Below are positions 1 through 13,000 of a stretch of DNA of 64,000 bases, piece after piece. The DNA comes from Hydractinia symbiolongicarpus (Eukaryota > Cnidaria > Hydrozoa > Anthoathecata > Hydractiniidae), in assembly GCF_029227915.1 (NCBI RefSeq), contig NC_079887.1:15054001-15118000 (forward strand), written 5' to 3'. The position numbers and the translations under genes are program-made. Numbering within the stretch: the first letter of the stretch is position 1; every line of letters begins with the position of its first letter. The notes beneath the pieces were generated by a model. That model had not been told where the DNA came from. It did not search any database and worked only from the letters and a program-made list of their open reading frames with translations.

Positions 1-2
1 AA

Positions 3-182
3 ATTCAAATGCAATTGGCTCTATCAACACAAACACAGTGCGATTTCGTTTTATACACCTCTAAAGGTCTTGTGATTGACCGTGTCCATTTCGATCCAGA
101 ATTTTGGAAAAATATTCAATCTGAAGCAGCAAAGTTTTCAAAAATGTTCCCTGAGTCGGTTCAAAAATATATGAAGGATTAA
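3..182 (+). CDS. C-terminal end of YqaJ-type nuclease, ISL2EU transposon ORF2 (partial)
   Basis: An open frame enters from the left window edge and ends at TAA 180-182, giving 59 residues. The sequence starts IQMQLALSTQTQCDFVLYTS and continues with a KGLVIDRVHFD segment and an aromatic stretch, the usual end of YqaJ/lambda-exonuclease-like domains carried by ISL2EU-type transposons. The QMQ helix and the following CDFV strand are family hallmarks of the nuclease core. The stop lies 91 bp from the stop of the opposing transposase frame, matching the convergent two-ORF layout of this superfamily. The upstream part lies outside the window, so it cannot be judged whether the ORF is intact. No defect is visible in the part seen. 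Confidence 0.8.
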   Translation: MQMQLALSTQTQCDFVLYTSKGLVIDRVHFDPEFWKNIQSEAAKFSKMFPESVQKYMKD

Positions 183-273
183 ATATTTTACTTCACTGCA
201 AGCAAGCACGTATATATAGATATATATAATTTTATGTACATATTTATCACGTTATATTTTTTATAATAGGATT

Positions 274-960
274 CTAAAAATTTGCCAGCAATCCACAAAC
301 AGTAATAATTTGATTCATGGATCCCATCATGCTGACCGGTTCTACTTCATTAAATATATGGTAACATTTAAAACGCTGAATCATTTGTTCCACATGTATT
401 CGCTCTCTTGCAATTTGTTGACTTTTTACAATCTCGTTTGTGGTGAATTGTCCACGTCCTTTTAAAAAAGCTGGTATTATTAATTTTACATTCAATGGTT
501 TTAAATATTCTTCAATCGTGAAACCTCTGTCTGTCATTACACTGTCCGCTTTCTCCCATAAACCAGGATGTGAAAATCCACTTTTAATCACAATACTTTT
601 ATCTGAAATACTTCCAGGATACGCTGAAGGAATAAAAGTGAACCCACCTCCAGGAGCTATTACAACTAAAACTTTTACTGTGGTGTGGCTCTTATAATCT
701 GAATACAACATTTTATGAACATAAAGGGATGACGGAACTTCAACTTTAAATTCCACACAATCAATTATACATCTTGTAGTTGGAAAATTTTCCTTCATTG
801 AACTAGGCGTTAGCATTTGTATTTTTTTTCTGTCTGGCCAGATGCACATTGATCCCAACTTTAGATATATAAAATTAACCCATGTGGTCACTGCGTTGCT
901 TACTATCCCTTCAGAAGGTTGTTTCTTGGTTGTTAAAGAGAATTACATTTTCCCCAATCT
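274..960 (-). pseudogene. DDE_Tnp_4-type transposase domain of ISL2EU-like element
   Basis: The clear open frame covers 274-891 (205 residues) and runs a little further upstream in the same frame before stops appear. It carries the DDE superfamily endonuclease layout of PIF/Harbinger/ISL2EU transposases: a first Asp in TRCIIDCVEF (residue 44), the SDYKSHTTVKVLVVIAPGGG block, a second Asp in VMTDRGF (residue 121), and a Glu in RERIHVEQMIQR (residue 168). The helix-turn-helix expected upstream (about 890-1070) is only recognisable as SNAVTTWVNF with stops before it. A repeat insertion at 1070-1400 separates this part from the N-terminal half. The catalytic domain is open, but the gene as a whole is broken. 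Confidence 0.8.
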
Positions 961-1069
961 CTCCTGCATCTAGAAATATCAAGACTGAGTGAAATGAGGC
1001 CAAAGTAGGAAATCATGTATAGTAGTTGCAGATACTATCACTGCTTAAGCAATGTGCGAAATTTTTTAG

Positions 1070-1400
1070 ATAAACTTTCGCAAATGAAGAAATTCGGAAA
1101 ATTTCGCGAGATTAACTTTCGCGAATAAAGAAACCCGCAAATTTTTGCAAGATAAACTTTCGCGAATAAGAATTCTTTAGTTAGAGAAAACTTCAAAATT
1201 CTTAGCATAATTGAAAATGCTATAAATTTTCTTTCTTGAAATAAGATTTATAAGTATTTTGTGCGTTTTTGGTGAAAAATGATAAAATAGCTTGCTGAAT
1301 AAACTTTCGCGAATGAAGAAACTCGCACATTTTCGGGAGATAAACTTTCGCGAAAATGGCGAAAAATCGCGAACTCGCGAAATTTTCTCTCGCGAAAGTC
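1070..1400. repeat. TTCGCGAA-rich short repeat inserted in the transposase gene
   Basis: Units containing AAACTTTCGCGAATAAAGAA and close variants recur at about 1072, 1105, 1150, 1300 and 1345. The block separates the coiled-coil half of the transposase from its HTH/DDE half. Similar TTCGCGAAA-containing stretches occur near 34140-34185, 56770-56890 and 57100-57200, so this is a dispersed family and not part of the transposon. No coding capacity is visible. Confidence 0.55.
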
Positions 1401-1407
1401 TCTTCAA

Positions 1408-2008
1408 TTAAAGCACATGTTTTATTTCCTGATGTAAACTATTAACTGTTTGTTCAAGTTGTTCACACTTTATTTTTTCATTTTTCAAAGAAACGTTATC
1501 ATTTTTAAAATTTCGGAGTTTTTCTTTCATTTGATCCAATTCAGATATCTCTGGTGTCTGTGTTACTTCAAGTTCTTCATCAGAAAAATTGAGTTGCAAT
1601 GGTGTCTGAATTCTGCATATTTTCCTGGAAGACGCTATTAACATTGGTTGTTTTCGTTTTTTAAAATCTTTTCCAAAATCATACCATGCATGTAATATTG
1701 GCTTTGCTCCATCCAGCAGTCTTTTACGTGTCCCACCTGGTGGTTTATAAATCACACTGATGTCAAAGTGCTTCCCACATAAGCGAGTGCTGTTTGTAAT
1801 GTTAAAACCATCTAGGCCATCCTGTCGTTTAATTAAATTGCACCACTATCTCTTTGCAAAATAATCACGGGGAAAATTGAAAAAACTAACATTATTCCAC
1901 TGTCTTTCTCCATTTTACACAGTATACTCGCGAGTTGAGCAACCATAAGTAGCACCTTCACGACCTAGAGATTTGTTTGCCTGTTTCTTTAGGTTCTCGT
2001 CCGCCATC
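1408..2008 (-). pseudogene. THAP zinc finger plus coiled coil, N-terminal half of the ISL2EU-like transposase
   Basis: Read on the minus strand from an ATG at 2006-2008, the frame gives a degenerate THAP domain: YGCST, then VSFFNFPRDYF, WCNLIKRQ and LCGKHF, followed by the IYKPPGGTRKR block. Two stop codons lie in frame, one after the first strand and one just before WCNL, and the first zinc-ligand Cys position is Gly. From 1755 to 1408 the frame is open (115 residues) and predicts a coiled coil rich in Glu and Lys (KNDNVSLKNEKIKCEQLEQ). THAP plus coiled coil followed by HTH and DDE is the usual order in cnidarian THAP-containing Harbinger-type transposases. The stops make it non-functional unless they are sequence errors. 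Confidence 0.7.
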
Positions 2009-3298
2009 TTATTTGTTTATGCAGCCTTAGCCTCGATTTTACGCCAAACAGTTATTGCGCAATCGAATTTATGAATAGGAGTATTTTCTCGTGACCTCTT
2101 ACCTTCACTTATACACACATCTCGGCGTTTAATTTTAGCTATCTCAAACTGTCATGATACGGCGAAAAGATATCGAAAATATAGCGAATGTTGGAGATAA
2201 CGGATGCAAGTGGTCAATTTATAAATCAACTTATAAAGTCACGTTATTTAAACCCCAGAAAGGTATTTCTTGGCATCAAACAATTTTATTTGAAGTATTC
2301 ACATGGTATTTTTTTATAGATTCCCTCTGTATATCATTTTTTTTCAAAAAAAGTCTAAAATACTGGTCTGCTTTTTGGCATCTAATTCGCCTGTTACAAA
2401 CAAAAAATCGAAGCGCTGTAGAAAAAATAATGGTGATATTCAAACGTCTTAACAGTTCATTGATTTTTGTTTTAGAATCGGGTGTAATAAATGAAGTGAC
2501 TTCAACAGCAGCTGGTTCTATCATTAACAATGAGATGATGAACGACTAGAAGGAGTAGGAATTTGCTTTAGTGATTGTGTTCGAAACAACATAACGAATT
2601 TAAAGCCTCATTTGTGGTTTTATTATGTCATAAATTTAAAAATATAAAAAACAATAATATTAGTGTAGCTATGATTCTTATACAAAAGTGTATGTGTTCA
2701 TGGAAGTTACCAATTTATTTCAGGTCCAAGAAAATGATATGTTGAAACAGTTCAAATGAAAAAGGTAATGAAAATTGGTTAGTAATTTAGTATGGTGATT
2801 GTTGACAAAAGAGTTAGTATTTGAGCCACCCTTGTATGATTGATGGACGAATAATAACATAATTCCTCCATCAAATCCATACAAGTTTCCGTACATAAAT
2901 CGTTGCAGATGCTCATTTAAATGCAGATTTAAATGCATTTACCGAAATTTTTGTCAAATTTTGTCGCAACTAGAGGTATTTTCTGCTATTTTTGCACTGT
3001 GTGACGTGTGGTGTGGTTTTCTTTGGCTGCAGAATAATTCTGAACGCTTCTTTCTTTTAATTTTAGCTCCCGTCAACATCAAAATTGAACTGTTGAAAAT
3101 GATTTTAAAAGAGAAGACACATAAAATACCATATTTATATAGCCAACTGTATTGAACCTTCTCCTTACAGAACAGAGCAGTTGTCTATACGTAATGTAAA
3201 AAAATGATTCTTCTTTTTTTATTTTGACGAAGGGATGAACAGACACGTTTATAGTTATCAAATGTATCAGATATAATAAAGCCAACTTTTTTCATTCA

Positions 3299-3331
3299 AT
3301 ATTCAACTTTAATAGAATTAAAGTTGAATAT
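3299..3331. repeat. Perfect 15 bp inverted repeat with 3 nt loop
   Basis: The left arm ATATTCAACTTTAAT is followed by AGA and then its exact reverse complement. It lies outside any gene, about 770 bp past the stop of gene A. It may be a tiny foldback element or a structured transcript end. No T-run or coding context indicates a function. Confidence 0.7.
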
Positions 3332-3664
3332 GAAGTAATTTCAACGTAATTCCTGCATGCACAATCTTGATCCACATGAGGGTAAAAAAACGCTGCAGCA
3401 CCAACTATTTTTTTTTGACATTTTCACCTCACCTAACTTTCTTCTACATTCATTACAAAAAAATTTAAGAAACACACAAGGATCTTTTTCTTCACAATGT
3501 ATTCCATAGCTAGATTGAAACACTTCACCTTAGATATCACAAGAGTTAAAATTAACGTAATGTTTACTTTTGACAATTTTCTTCCCACACAATCTACATA
3601 GCTTTTAAATATACTATGAATGTGAAGCAGACATGTTGACACAGCAGTATTCAAATATAAATAC

Positions 3665-3670
3665 TTTATT
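3665..3670 (-). terminator. Candidate polyadenylation signal of gene A
   Basis: TTTATT on the plus strand reads AATAAA on the minus strand, about 430 nt beyond the gene A stop codon. It is the first canonical hexamer I found downstream. The assignment is by position only. Confidence 0.3.
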
Positions 3671-4096
3671 ATTCAGAAAAACTTTCTAACTTATAACATG
3701 AAGGCTACTTCAAAACTTTTACCCAAATATGCATAATTAAAACTAATAATTATCTTCTTTTGTTCGATGACATTAAAAAAGTCACCGAGGCTGTGATACA
3801 CTAACGTGAATTCGTCTAATAATTTGAGAGAATGAAAAATGAATTTTTATAAATAACTCTTCCTGAAAGAACTTTTATAAAAAGGTTAATCAACTCATTA
3901 ACTAATTACCGGTCACCTTCGGTGCAGAGAGTTTTGTCTATTAAGTGTCCGCTGTTTGGAAACACTTTTTTGCCTATTTTGACACAAAAATGTTTCCTGG
4001 TTACTTTAAGCAATTAAAAATGGCTCGAGGCACTAGCTGGGTAGTAGCTAGTGACAAATGAAAGAAATCTCTTTCTTATGCTTTGTTAAAGAATCT

Positions 4097-7000
4097 TCAG
4101 TTACAGATTACTTCTTGTGCTTGATCAACAAGCTTCATATTTTCGCGGATGGCAAGTAAAGAATCTGAATTATCTTCGCTAATGCCATCCACGTGGAATA
4201 GCTTGTCCAGCAACTTCAAAGCTTCCCAAGGGTTGACACGTGATTCTATTACCAAATTTCCACTTCCATTTTCATCAACGCTTCCATCATCGTTTTCGGC
4301 ATCGCATTTTTTTTGCCGCCTTGTCCGCTAATTACAAAGAAATTTTAGGGGAATAGTTCGTTTCGTTCTAATAAAATTGTTCGCTGATTGGAGTGACTGC
4401 TAATGGACTCTCCGCTATTTAGAAAGTTTTGTGAGAGGTTTTGTGTGAGGACCGTGGTTCTTCCGGTGCAAATGTATTTGTGCGTTTATTGGAGGTGTCC
4501 GCTAATTGGAGGTGTCCGCACATTTTCTTTCCGTTCTTTTGCATAGACTGAAAACATTGCAATGATTTGAAAGAAAAATTTTGTAAATAAAACGAACTTT
4601 TCTCGTGTTCTTATCGTGAGAGTGAAGTCATGTCGCAGTTGATGAGACAGTTACTAATCACCATACTGTGATTATGAATTAACAAATCCCTCTGAGATCT
4701 CTCAAAATCTCTCGAGATTATACTGTAGTGCTTTTTCGAAGTGCCACATGAGAAATAACTACAGGCAACTGTCGCGACTTGTTTATTTCATTAATAATGT
4801 TGAAAACATTCTCAATAAACTTTACATAATGTTCCATCATAGAAACGTACTTGAATTCTATCCACAAGGAGTTTTCTTACTTTGTGTGACACGCGATGCT
4901 TCTCTTATCAGCATGGCTAACCTTCTCTTCAATTTTCTCAATGACAGGCAGAACACCTTGAAGAGATTCGCCTTCTTTCAGTATCTTCAAGAGCTCCTAC
5001 AAATGATAAGGTAAAGGGGATATTATTAAATCAAACATTGCATTGAAGAAGTTGATAGCAATGTCAATATACTTGCAGGACTGGTTACAAATTAACATTA
5101 CCTGAGATAGTTGAGAAAATGGTTTTTCATCTGTCTCCGAAATGATTGCTCTTTTAAAAGCATTATTCCCTTTCTTGGCTTTGTTTTGAATATACTCATC
5201 AATTGACTTGTATTCCTTATTAGAATACATGTGAGATAATTCTTCTTTCATCAACCTTAAGCCTTCGTTGTTAAGCTTATCCAGGCGCTTCACAGATAAG
5301 ATTGTCCATTTTCTCATTCCTGCACAGAATTAAATATTATTAAATAAGTTAAATGAAAAGAAGTAGTGATTGTATCAATATAAAATAATGTATTTTAATT
5401 TCTTATAATATGTCTCTCAGACTTTTGAACTGTTTAGATCCCATCTAGCCATGCTAGATACGATAAGATCACATGTTGCAAATACATGCTCCATTGCTTT
5501 TACAATCAAGTAATTGTTTGTTCTTACCTTGTTCAGTGACATTCATCCAGTGTTTCATGTTATTCACGTCGCTGGCAGTCACATGTTCATATTTGCCTGC
5601 AACAGAAAAAAACCATCAAACAGATCAAACTATTTGCTATAAAAATTCTGTTGAGAGAAACTAAAGTCAATTGTTTTAATCAAAACTTTGGAATCCCTAC
5701 AAAGATTGTTGCTATGACCCACACTATTTCAACGGCGTGCTCCGAAGTTTTTTTGTATTATTTGACTACGACGGTAATTAGATTTTTATAAGTCTCGCCT
5801 ATGGAATGTCATAATCAAGGCCAGATTTATTTTGTAGATTAACTTGTATTCCTTGAAAAATTCAAGCAATAAGGAAGTTTTTTTTAGAAAGATACCGTCC
5901 TGTATTTGATCTATTTAACATTCTGCGCGTTAAGTAACTTTTTATGGTGAGTGTGAATTATAAAAGTGTTAATTCATGGGCGTTTATTTAAAAATGTTAG
6001 AAAAGCACATTCAGCACCTGAATCACTTTTTCACAAATCTCTGACGTCAGCGTGTTTTTTTGGAAATTTTCATTTTATGAACATCCCTATATTTGTCAAT
6101 ATTATATTAGAAATATGAAAATTACATATTATTTTGGTACTTCGAAAGCAATCTATGAAATTAGCCACGATCCAACCGTGTATCGAGGCGTCAACGAGGC
6201 ACAGATTCAGAAAAGATTTAATAATGAACAATTAAGAATACAGGAATTAGAAAGTCCTTTACCCATTTCGCTGATGACACTTCTGACAGCTGTCAATCTT
6301 TTGTTAACTCGCTCAGCAATTGCTTCCAAGGACTTCTCACCATTTTGATGAGACATTGCCCATGTTTTTATGTAAGCAACAATGTCTTGGTAATCCTGAA
6401 CAGTTTGTCGAGCGGCTGTACACGGGTCTTCTAAATAATAAAAATTAACCTTCGTGTCAACTACATCTTCTAAGGTAATAATAATAATATAGTAAATTCT
6501 GGGTTAAAAATAATATGACTGTGGTTTAGAACAATAGAGAAGTAAGGAAAATAGACAACTTGGTCAGAATTTTGGTATTCTTATTGGAAAAAGGAAGTAA
6601 CCGACTTTGTTGTGGTTGTTAATTCTTCGCATAATTATCCAGGAATGTAACACCGACGTGTACTGGCTGACGAGACTTTTGAACCTCATACAGTTTTTCT
6701 GCAACCAAGGAGGTTTACTGCAACTGAAGAAATCAACAAAAACACTCACTTGGGGCAGGTTCTTCTGTTATGATTGACTTAACAGCAGGAGTTTGCGCTT
6801 CAATGAAGGGATCGTTTTGTTCGAGAACAGCCCAAGGGGAATATTTGTTAAACATCAGAACTGTTCTATCGCTCATAATATGAAATAGGGATGATCGGAA
6901 CGGTGAGAGACTTGCATTTGGGATATAAGATCGCTTTTGTTGTTCGTCGCCATCTTCAGTGCTTCTTGCAGCATTTCTTATGCATCTTTGGACGTTCTCT

Positions 7001-10000
7001 CCTTCTTTTGTGATGTCTTTAACAAAGTCGTTTAACAAAAAAGATTGTCTAAAATGTAAATTTATAACAGTGTAATGACTAATGTTTAAACTTAAACAAA
7101 TTAAGATATTTGTAACTTAAAATAACTTACTCCTTTTCAACGCCATTAAGCAGACCTTGCAGAACCTCATATTCATCTTCGTAAGCTTTTCTCAGTGCTA
7201 AATCAGCTACTGTTCCAACGAAACCCTCCCCAAAACATAACGAATCTTCCAATTCGTTTTCCTTCGAAGTATCTTCCTCGCCGGTTGAAATCTCATAACC
7301 GAATTTGAATTTTAAACATTCAGGCTCACTAAAAGGAATGGTAGAAATCATTTATAACATTTGGCAGCCGATCTTTTCAACACAAAATATTTTAGACACT
7401 TAGAAGTTGCTTCTTTTTTACCTGGCGCCTTCAATGAGAGGGTAATTTGACAACATCGACGCAAACTTGATTACGTTTCCAGCATTTGATTGTGAGGCAG
7501 CTTTTAAATCGCGTATAAATTTCGAAGGTGTGGATAGTCCTGCTTTTAACGTTTCAAGTTGTGCTTTTACGCCTTCAATTTTGCTGACAAGAGCCTGTGC
7601 CTTATTTTTACACGCTGTTGCATCGGCAAGTCTTGCAATGTTACTCTGAAATGTATATGTAAATAAAATTTTAAGATGGAGAATGGACATCAGTTTCAAT
7701 GGTGAGTAGCAATATACAATGGCGAGTAGCAATATGCAATGGCGAGTAGCAATTTACAATGGACAGTAGCAATTTACAATGACCGATAGCAATTCACAAT
7801 GGCCGGTAGCAAATCACAATGACCGGGAGCAATTTACAATAGCCGATAGCAATTCACAATGACCGATAGCAATTCAAAATGACCGGTAGCAAATCAAAAT
7901 GACCGGTAGCAATTTACAATAACTGATAACAATTCACAATGACCGGTAGCAATTCACAATGACCGGTAGTAATTCACAATGACCGGTAGCAGTTTACAAT
8001 GGAGCTCACTTACCCTAGATACACTATCGTGATGAATAGCTTCAACATGAGATCTCACTCTTTCAGATTCACATTGTGCCATGCAGCCTACATCACTGAC
8101 TTTATGTGAGTCCTTAACAAACTTTATACATCGTGAATCTTGTTGTTTTCTTGATGTTGTGCATTTCTTCTCCCATTTAAGGCCAGGCATGTGAACTGAG
8201 AAAAACGGTCAATAAAGTCACAAAAAAAATCCATTAAGAGCTGTTAAAATACAGTAATAAAAGTGATTTAACTCTACCTGGTTTGCATTCTCTACCGCAC
8301 TTCCTGGAACTAGCTTGCATGGAACGTGCTCTGTTGATTTTTGATTTTTTAGTAACAGCACTAAGTCGGCTTATATCTTCCAATATGGAGTTGTGAGTTG
8401 TTGACTGTGTTTGGTGATGTTCTGTGATGTTTTGAATGTCTTTTGTGAGCTGATCCACTACTCGTTCATGGGGCTTAATAAACTCATTGATGCTTTTCTG
8501 TGCGACTTGGGGCATTAGCTCCCTTATTTTATTTATAAGGTCGACTTCCAGCTAAATACAGTAGTATAAGAATAAACAACGCTTTGACAAAATCAAATAT
8601 AAAATAATAAGTCAACTAGAGAGGTGGATCAAACTTTAGGACTGTCAACACATATCTTGCGCTGCAGCTTAGTAGCCATAACTCTCGCACTTTGTGCAGG
8701 AGGCCGGTGTTTGATTCCCCTTGGCGGCGGTTCAAAATGGGCAAATGAATGTTATCATAGCCAAAGATCATCGGGATGGATATGTCAACATTTTTTTTAA
8801 AATAATACAACCATTAATCCAAAAAATATTTTGCAATGATCTGGCTTTTCAAAAAATATATGAAAGCCATTTTTAGGACTATCAGCTGCATGTATTGTTT
8901 AGATAGTATGGGATCACTGTTATTGAATTTCCGCGCCCAAAGGCGTAGGAAATTCTTTAAAACCGTCGTTTTTTTCTTTTGGAGCATTTTTTGAGAAAAA
9001 ATCGACCCTGGGATTACACGTTCCTCCGTCACAGATGTAAACTTCGCACCCAAGCTCCCCAACTACTGGGAACTCATCTAAATGATGTTTCAGGACAAAA
9101 TTAGTATTTGTTTTCAACAAAATTTGGCACAGTTAACAAAAAAAGTATGCTGAACATAATGGTGACATAATAATTTTGATTTTTTGCCACCTTAAATGTC
9201 ATTTTAGGACAAAATTGGTCCAAAAATTAAAACTACTTCATTTTCAACAAAAATTGGCAAAGTTAACAAAAAAAGTATGGTGAACCTAATGGTGACATCG
9301 AAATTTTGATTTTTGTCACCTAAATGTCATTTTAGGCCAAAATTTAACCAAAAATTAAAACTGCTTTATTTTCGACAAAAATTGGCACAGTTAATAAAAA
9401 AAGTATGCTGAAAATGATGGTCACAGCAAAATTTTGATTTTTTGTCAACTAAATGCCGTTTAAGACCATAAACGTTTTAATCGCAAGACTTACCATGAAT
9501 GTTAGGCTGTATTTTTTGTTAGCAATTTATTTTAAAATGTGAGTTTATTATGACACGTTTCGTTTTGTTTGCGTTTGTTGTAAGATATAATGTCACTTGT
9601 GTGCTTTATCTTCAGAGGTTCATGCACCAAACCTCCTCAAATGTTTAGCAAAATAACACAACGAATTAGCAGGTTTTCATCAAATATTTTGGTAGCGAGC
9701 GGAAATTCTTAGAGCCCCCAGGGCTTCTTGTTAACATTTGGAACACGGAGTACAATACTTCTTCTGTTAAAGAACACATTTTGCTATAACGCATGCCGAA
9801 TTTATTTCCGTTGGCCCTATCCTCCTACTGCATATTTTTATGCACGTTAATTGGTTAACAACGTATGTAAGATTGGTGTTACCTGAAATTCAATAGCATT
9901 AATATCTGCTCCTCCATAACTAGCTGATAATTTCATTTGTCCGTCTATTATATCATAGATCTTTCCATTGTGTATAAACTCGTATTGACTAAGCTTCCCT

Positions 10001-13000
10001 CTGCTATCTGCTGCAATGTTTATCCTTCCTTTTCCAGCGAAGCCAGCAGTTTCAATGTACCCCTCAATGTAGCCCTCTGTAAATGCGCCGTTCTGATAGC
10101 TAATGTACAATTTTGGTCCCATGGATTCCATTTCTTTGCCAATTGTTAATTGTAAACGAGTGATTTTTTTGTCGACTTAAAAGATACAAATGAATATTGA
10201 TTATGTTATTCTTTAAGAATATTGTCTCACCTATTGGGTACTGGCCTTTTCCTCATTTAGTCAACCATATTTAAAATTTCAGAGCATTTTTTTATAATTC
10301 TAAACAAAATAGTAGTCGATTTTCTCGCCAATAACTTAAGAATCACTTTAAACAATTATTTTAAGCCAAAAATGTTTATTTTCTAACAGTTATAAGCCTT
10401 AAATTAAAAATTATGATTGTTGTAATAAAAAACATGACAAATTGTGGTAAAAGTATTTAAACAATAATCCTGTGAACTGTATTGGGACGAATCACAACTT
10501 AATCCACACAATACTCATTTCTACGTTAAATCTCAATTTTCTCGCAAATTACCTTACCTTTAATTATATTTCCTTCAAGATTCTTTCGATCTACTTGGAC
10601 TGTTGTGACGCCCCAATGAATGGGCTTTAACTCCACAAGCATTTCTACTGCGTTGTTTTCAAGTAATATTGTCAAGGGTAAATTGCTACCAAATGATGTC
10701 TTTAATTTTCCGTAAAGTCTCAATCCAGGCTGGGCTTTGATGTCATGATTAGGCACATTCCAGATTGCGTCTAGATATGGTATCGAGGAGATATTATTTT
10801 ATTGGGAAAAATTTCAGTGAAATATACCAACAAGCTGCAAAAAAAGATTTCCACGAAAATATACCCCCCTCCCTATTTACGAAAAGAAAAGAGACAGTAC
10901 AATCCACTTTGTTCCGATCTTACGTTTTTGTGTAATTCATGAAGGGTTAATTAGAGAATAAGTCATGGCAAATTGGTCGGTTTAGAGTTTCTTTATACAA
11001 GAAGGCCAATACGTGAAATTAAATCCCGGTTCATGCTGGTTAAAAGGTACCAAATAACTGCATTAAAATTTTAGCTAACCTTCCTCACCATTATGATAAG
11101 TAAAACAAGCATCCATTACATCAGCATTATTAAGGATGCCATGCTTGTATTCGGCACCAAATGCAGCGAACACATTTCTTAATTTCATTGCAGCGTCAGA
11201 TTTCTTACAAGCGTAAAATTTGTTTTTAGAAGGAGTTGTTCCGTGAATGTATTGGATTGTGTTTTCTCTGCCACCAACAATGGACAGTGCATGCTCCTCT
11301 ACCGAGCCGATAAAAAGACGAGAATGGAACTCTAAATAAAATTTGGACTGTTTAAATTAAGATTAATTATATACAATGTATATTTTTTGTTAACTAATAA
11401 TATGTAAAAGTCACGATATTTGACCAAAAGTGATGCTGTCCAGTCTTTCCTTCCTCTACAACCGCATATGAAGGTGAACAAAAGATTCAAGTGTTTTGCA
11501 ATTCGAAACGAATATGGCGAGAAAAAGGGAGAGAAAGCTCGGTATATACAAGCTAAAGATAACGAAAGAATTGTTGGACTGTATGACTAAAAACGTTTAA
11601 CAAACTGAAACTTTTAATAACGAGACATTCTAATGGAGATATCAGAGAGTCACTGAAAAGGATTTAACATCGACGTATTTAGGATAAGTATTAGAATGTC
11701 CATGTACTAATGAGAAACGAGCTGGTTATGGTCACACATACCTTGCTTACTTTCTAAATAACAATTATCCTCTTATATATTTTGACTAAAAGTTAAAAGC
11801 GATTCTATATTAGGGGATTCTCCTCTCTTTCCTTTACGCTTTATGAAAATTTAGTTGGCTTATATATGAAAATTACACAGTTTAACATAATGTAACGTTC
11901 AAACTTTGTTCACAATGCATTAGTTTCTAAGATTTTAAACAAATTCAATCATGTGAATTTAAGCTAGTAGAAAATCAGAAAGTTCAGACAAAGTCAAACA
12001 GCACAAAGCACGGAGGAGATTAAAAAATCTTTTTGAGCGCTAGTATTAAACTTTGTGCTTACTTATAAACTAAAAAAATAGTGAATTTTATAATTTAAAG
12101 AAAGCGTTCACGTATTCAGCTGTGGTAACTATCTATTTTTTTTGGAAAACTTCTAATAATTAGATACCCTATAATATGTTTATAATACCCCGATCTCGAT
12201 TAAAATACGTCTCGAATTAACACCCCCTAAAAACCCTAAAATATCATAAAAACTTGGTCTCTAATAAAAGCCCCTTCTTTAGTCGGAAAGGAGTTGCCCT
12301 GATTCAAGCAATATATACAGTGAAATAGAGACAAGGCTTACATTCCAGATAAATAAAATTATTAAAAAACAAACTTTAATTCGTTAGGTGGGAACACAAC
12401 AAAAATGTTTTTTTGATGATGAATATACGATCAACTTATAGGTATCTCAAAAAGTGAATATTCCAAAAAGCGTTTATTCAAGTGTGTAGGATATTTTACA
12501 ATATTTTTTAAGGCGCCTGAACAACAATTTAGTAGGCAGAAGAATTCACTATTTTCTGGAGCTTGAGTAATCCTTATAATTTCTTTAAGCACTTAGGAAA
12601 GGAGAGGTCTAATGATAAAAATATATGGATACTGCAAGACAAGTTGATGTTGTTAAAGTCTGATGAAAACAGCATAAAATAAACAAGCAAACAAAACAAA
12701 ACAAAATCAAGACAACATGCCTATTTCTTCAATTGGTCCACTCAAATCCAAAGGATACGATTCAGATCTGATATTTCCAGATTTAACATTGGCGACTCCA
12801 AGTATGTTTGTCCCTAAACCAGCACTACCCTCTATCTTTGGAACATGAAATAAAATACTTTCTCCTGTGAACGATAGCATAGCTACAAAAAAGAGCAATT
12901 TATATTTAAAATAGAATAAGAGTCTTAATTCTTTACCTGTTGCAAAGACGTTGATGTAGTTATCTAACCTGGGAAATTAGCATCTACGTCCTCTAAATGT

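Larger units (their letters stand above)
2010..4096. other. Intergenic, no supported gene
   Basis: This AT-rich stretch lies between the left transposon and the 3' end of gene A. Short ORFs occur on both strands (for example 2154-2549 plus and 2720-2938 minus), but none shows a recognisable domain, splice support or homologous neighbour. It contains a perfect 15 bp hairpin at 3299-3331 and a possible polyadenylation signal for gene A at 3665-3670. The right end of the left transposon must lie in the first few hundred bases, but no matching terminal repeat is available because the other end is outside the window. Confidence 0.5.

Noticed and set aside
2154-2549. 131-residue plus-strand ORF
   Set aside because: AT-rich, no domain, overlapped by an antisense ORF of similar length, and no neighbour suggests function.
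4321-4530. TIR element suggested by repeated GTCCGCTAATTGGAGG near the last exon of gene A
   Set aside because: Repeated motifs are visible, but no matching opposite terminus with a target duplication could be defined.
7701-8000. CRISPR array
   Set aside because: The 20 bp units are contiguous with no unique spacers, and the context is a eukaryotic intron.
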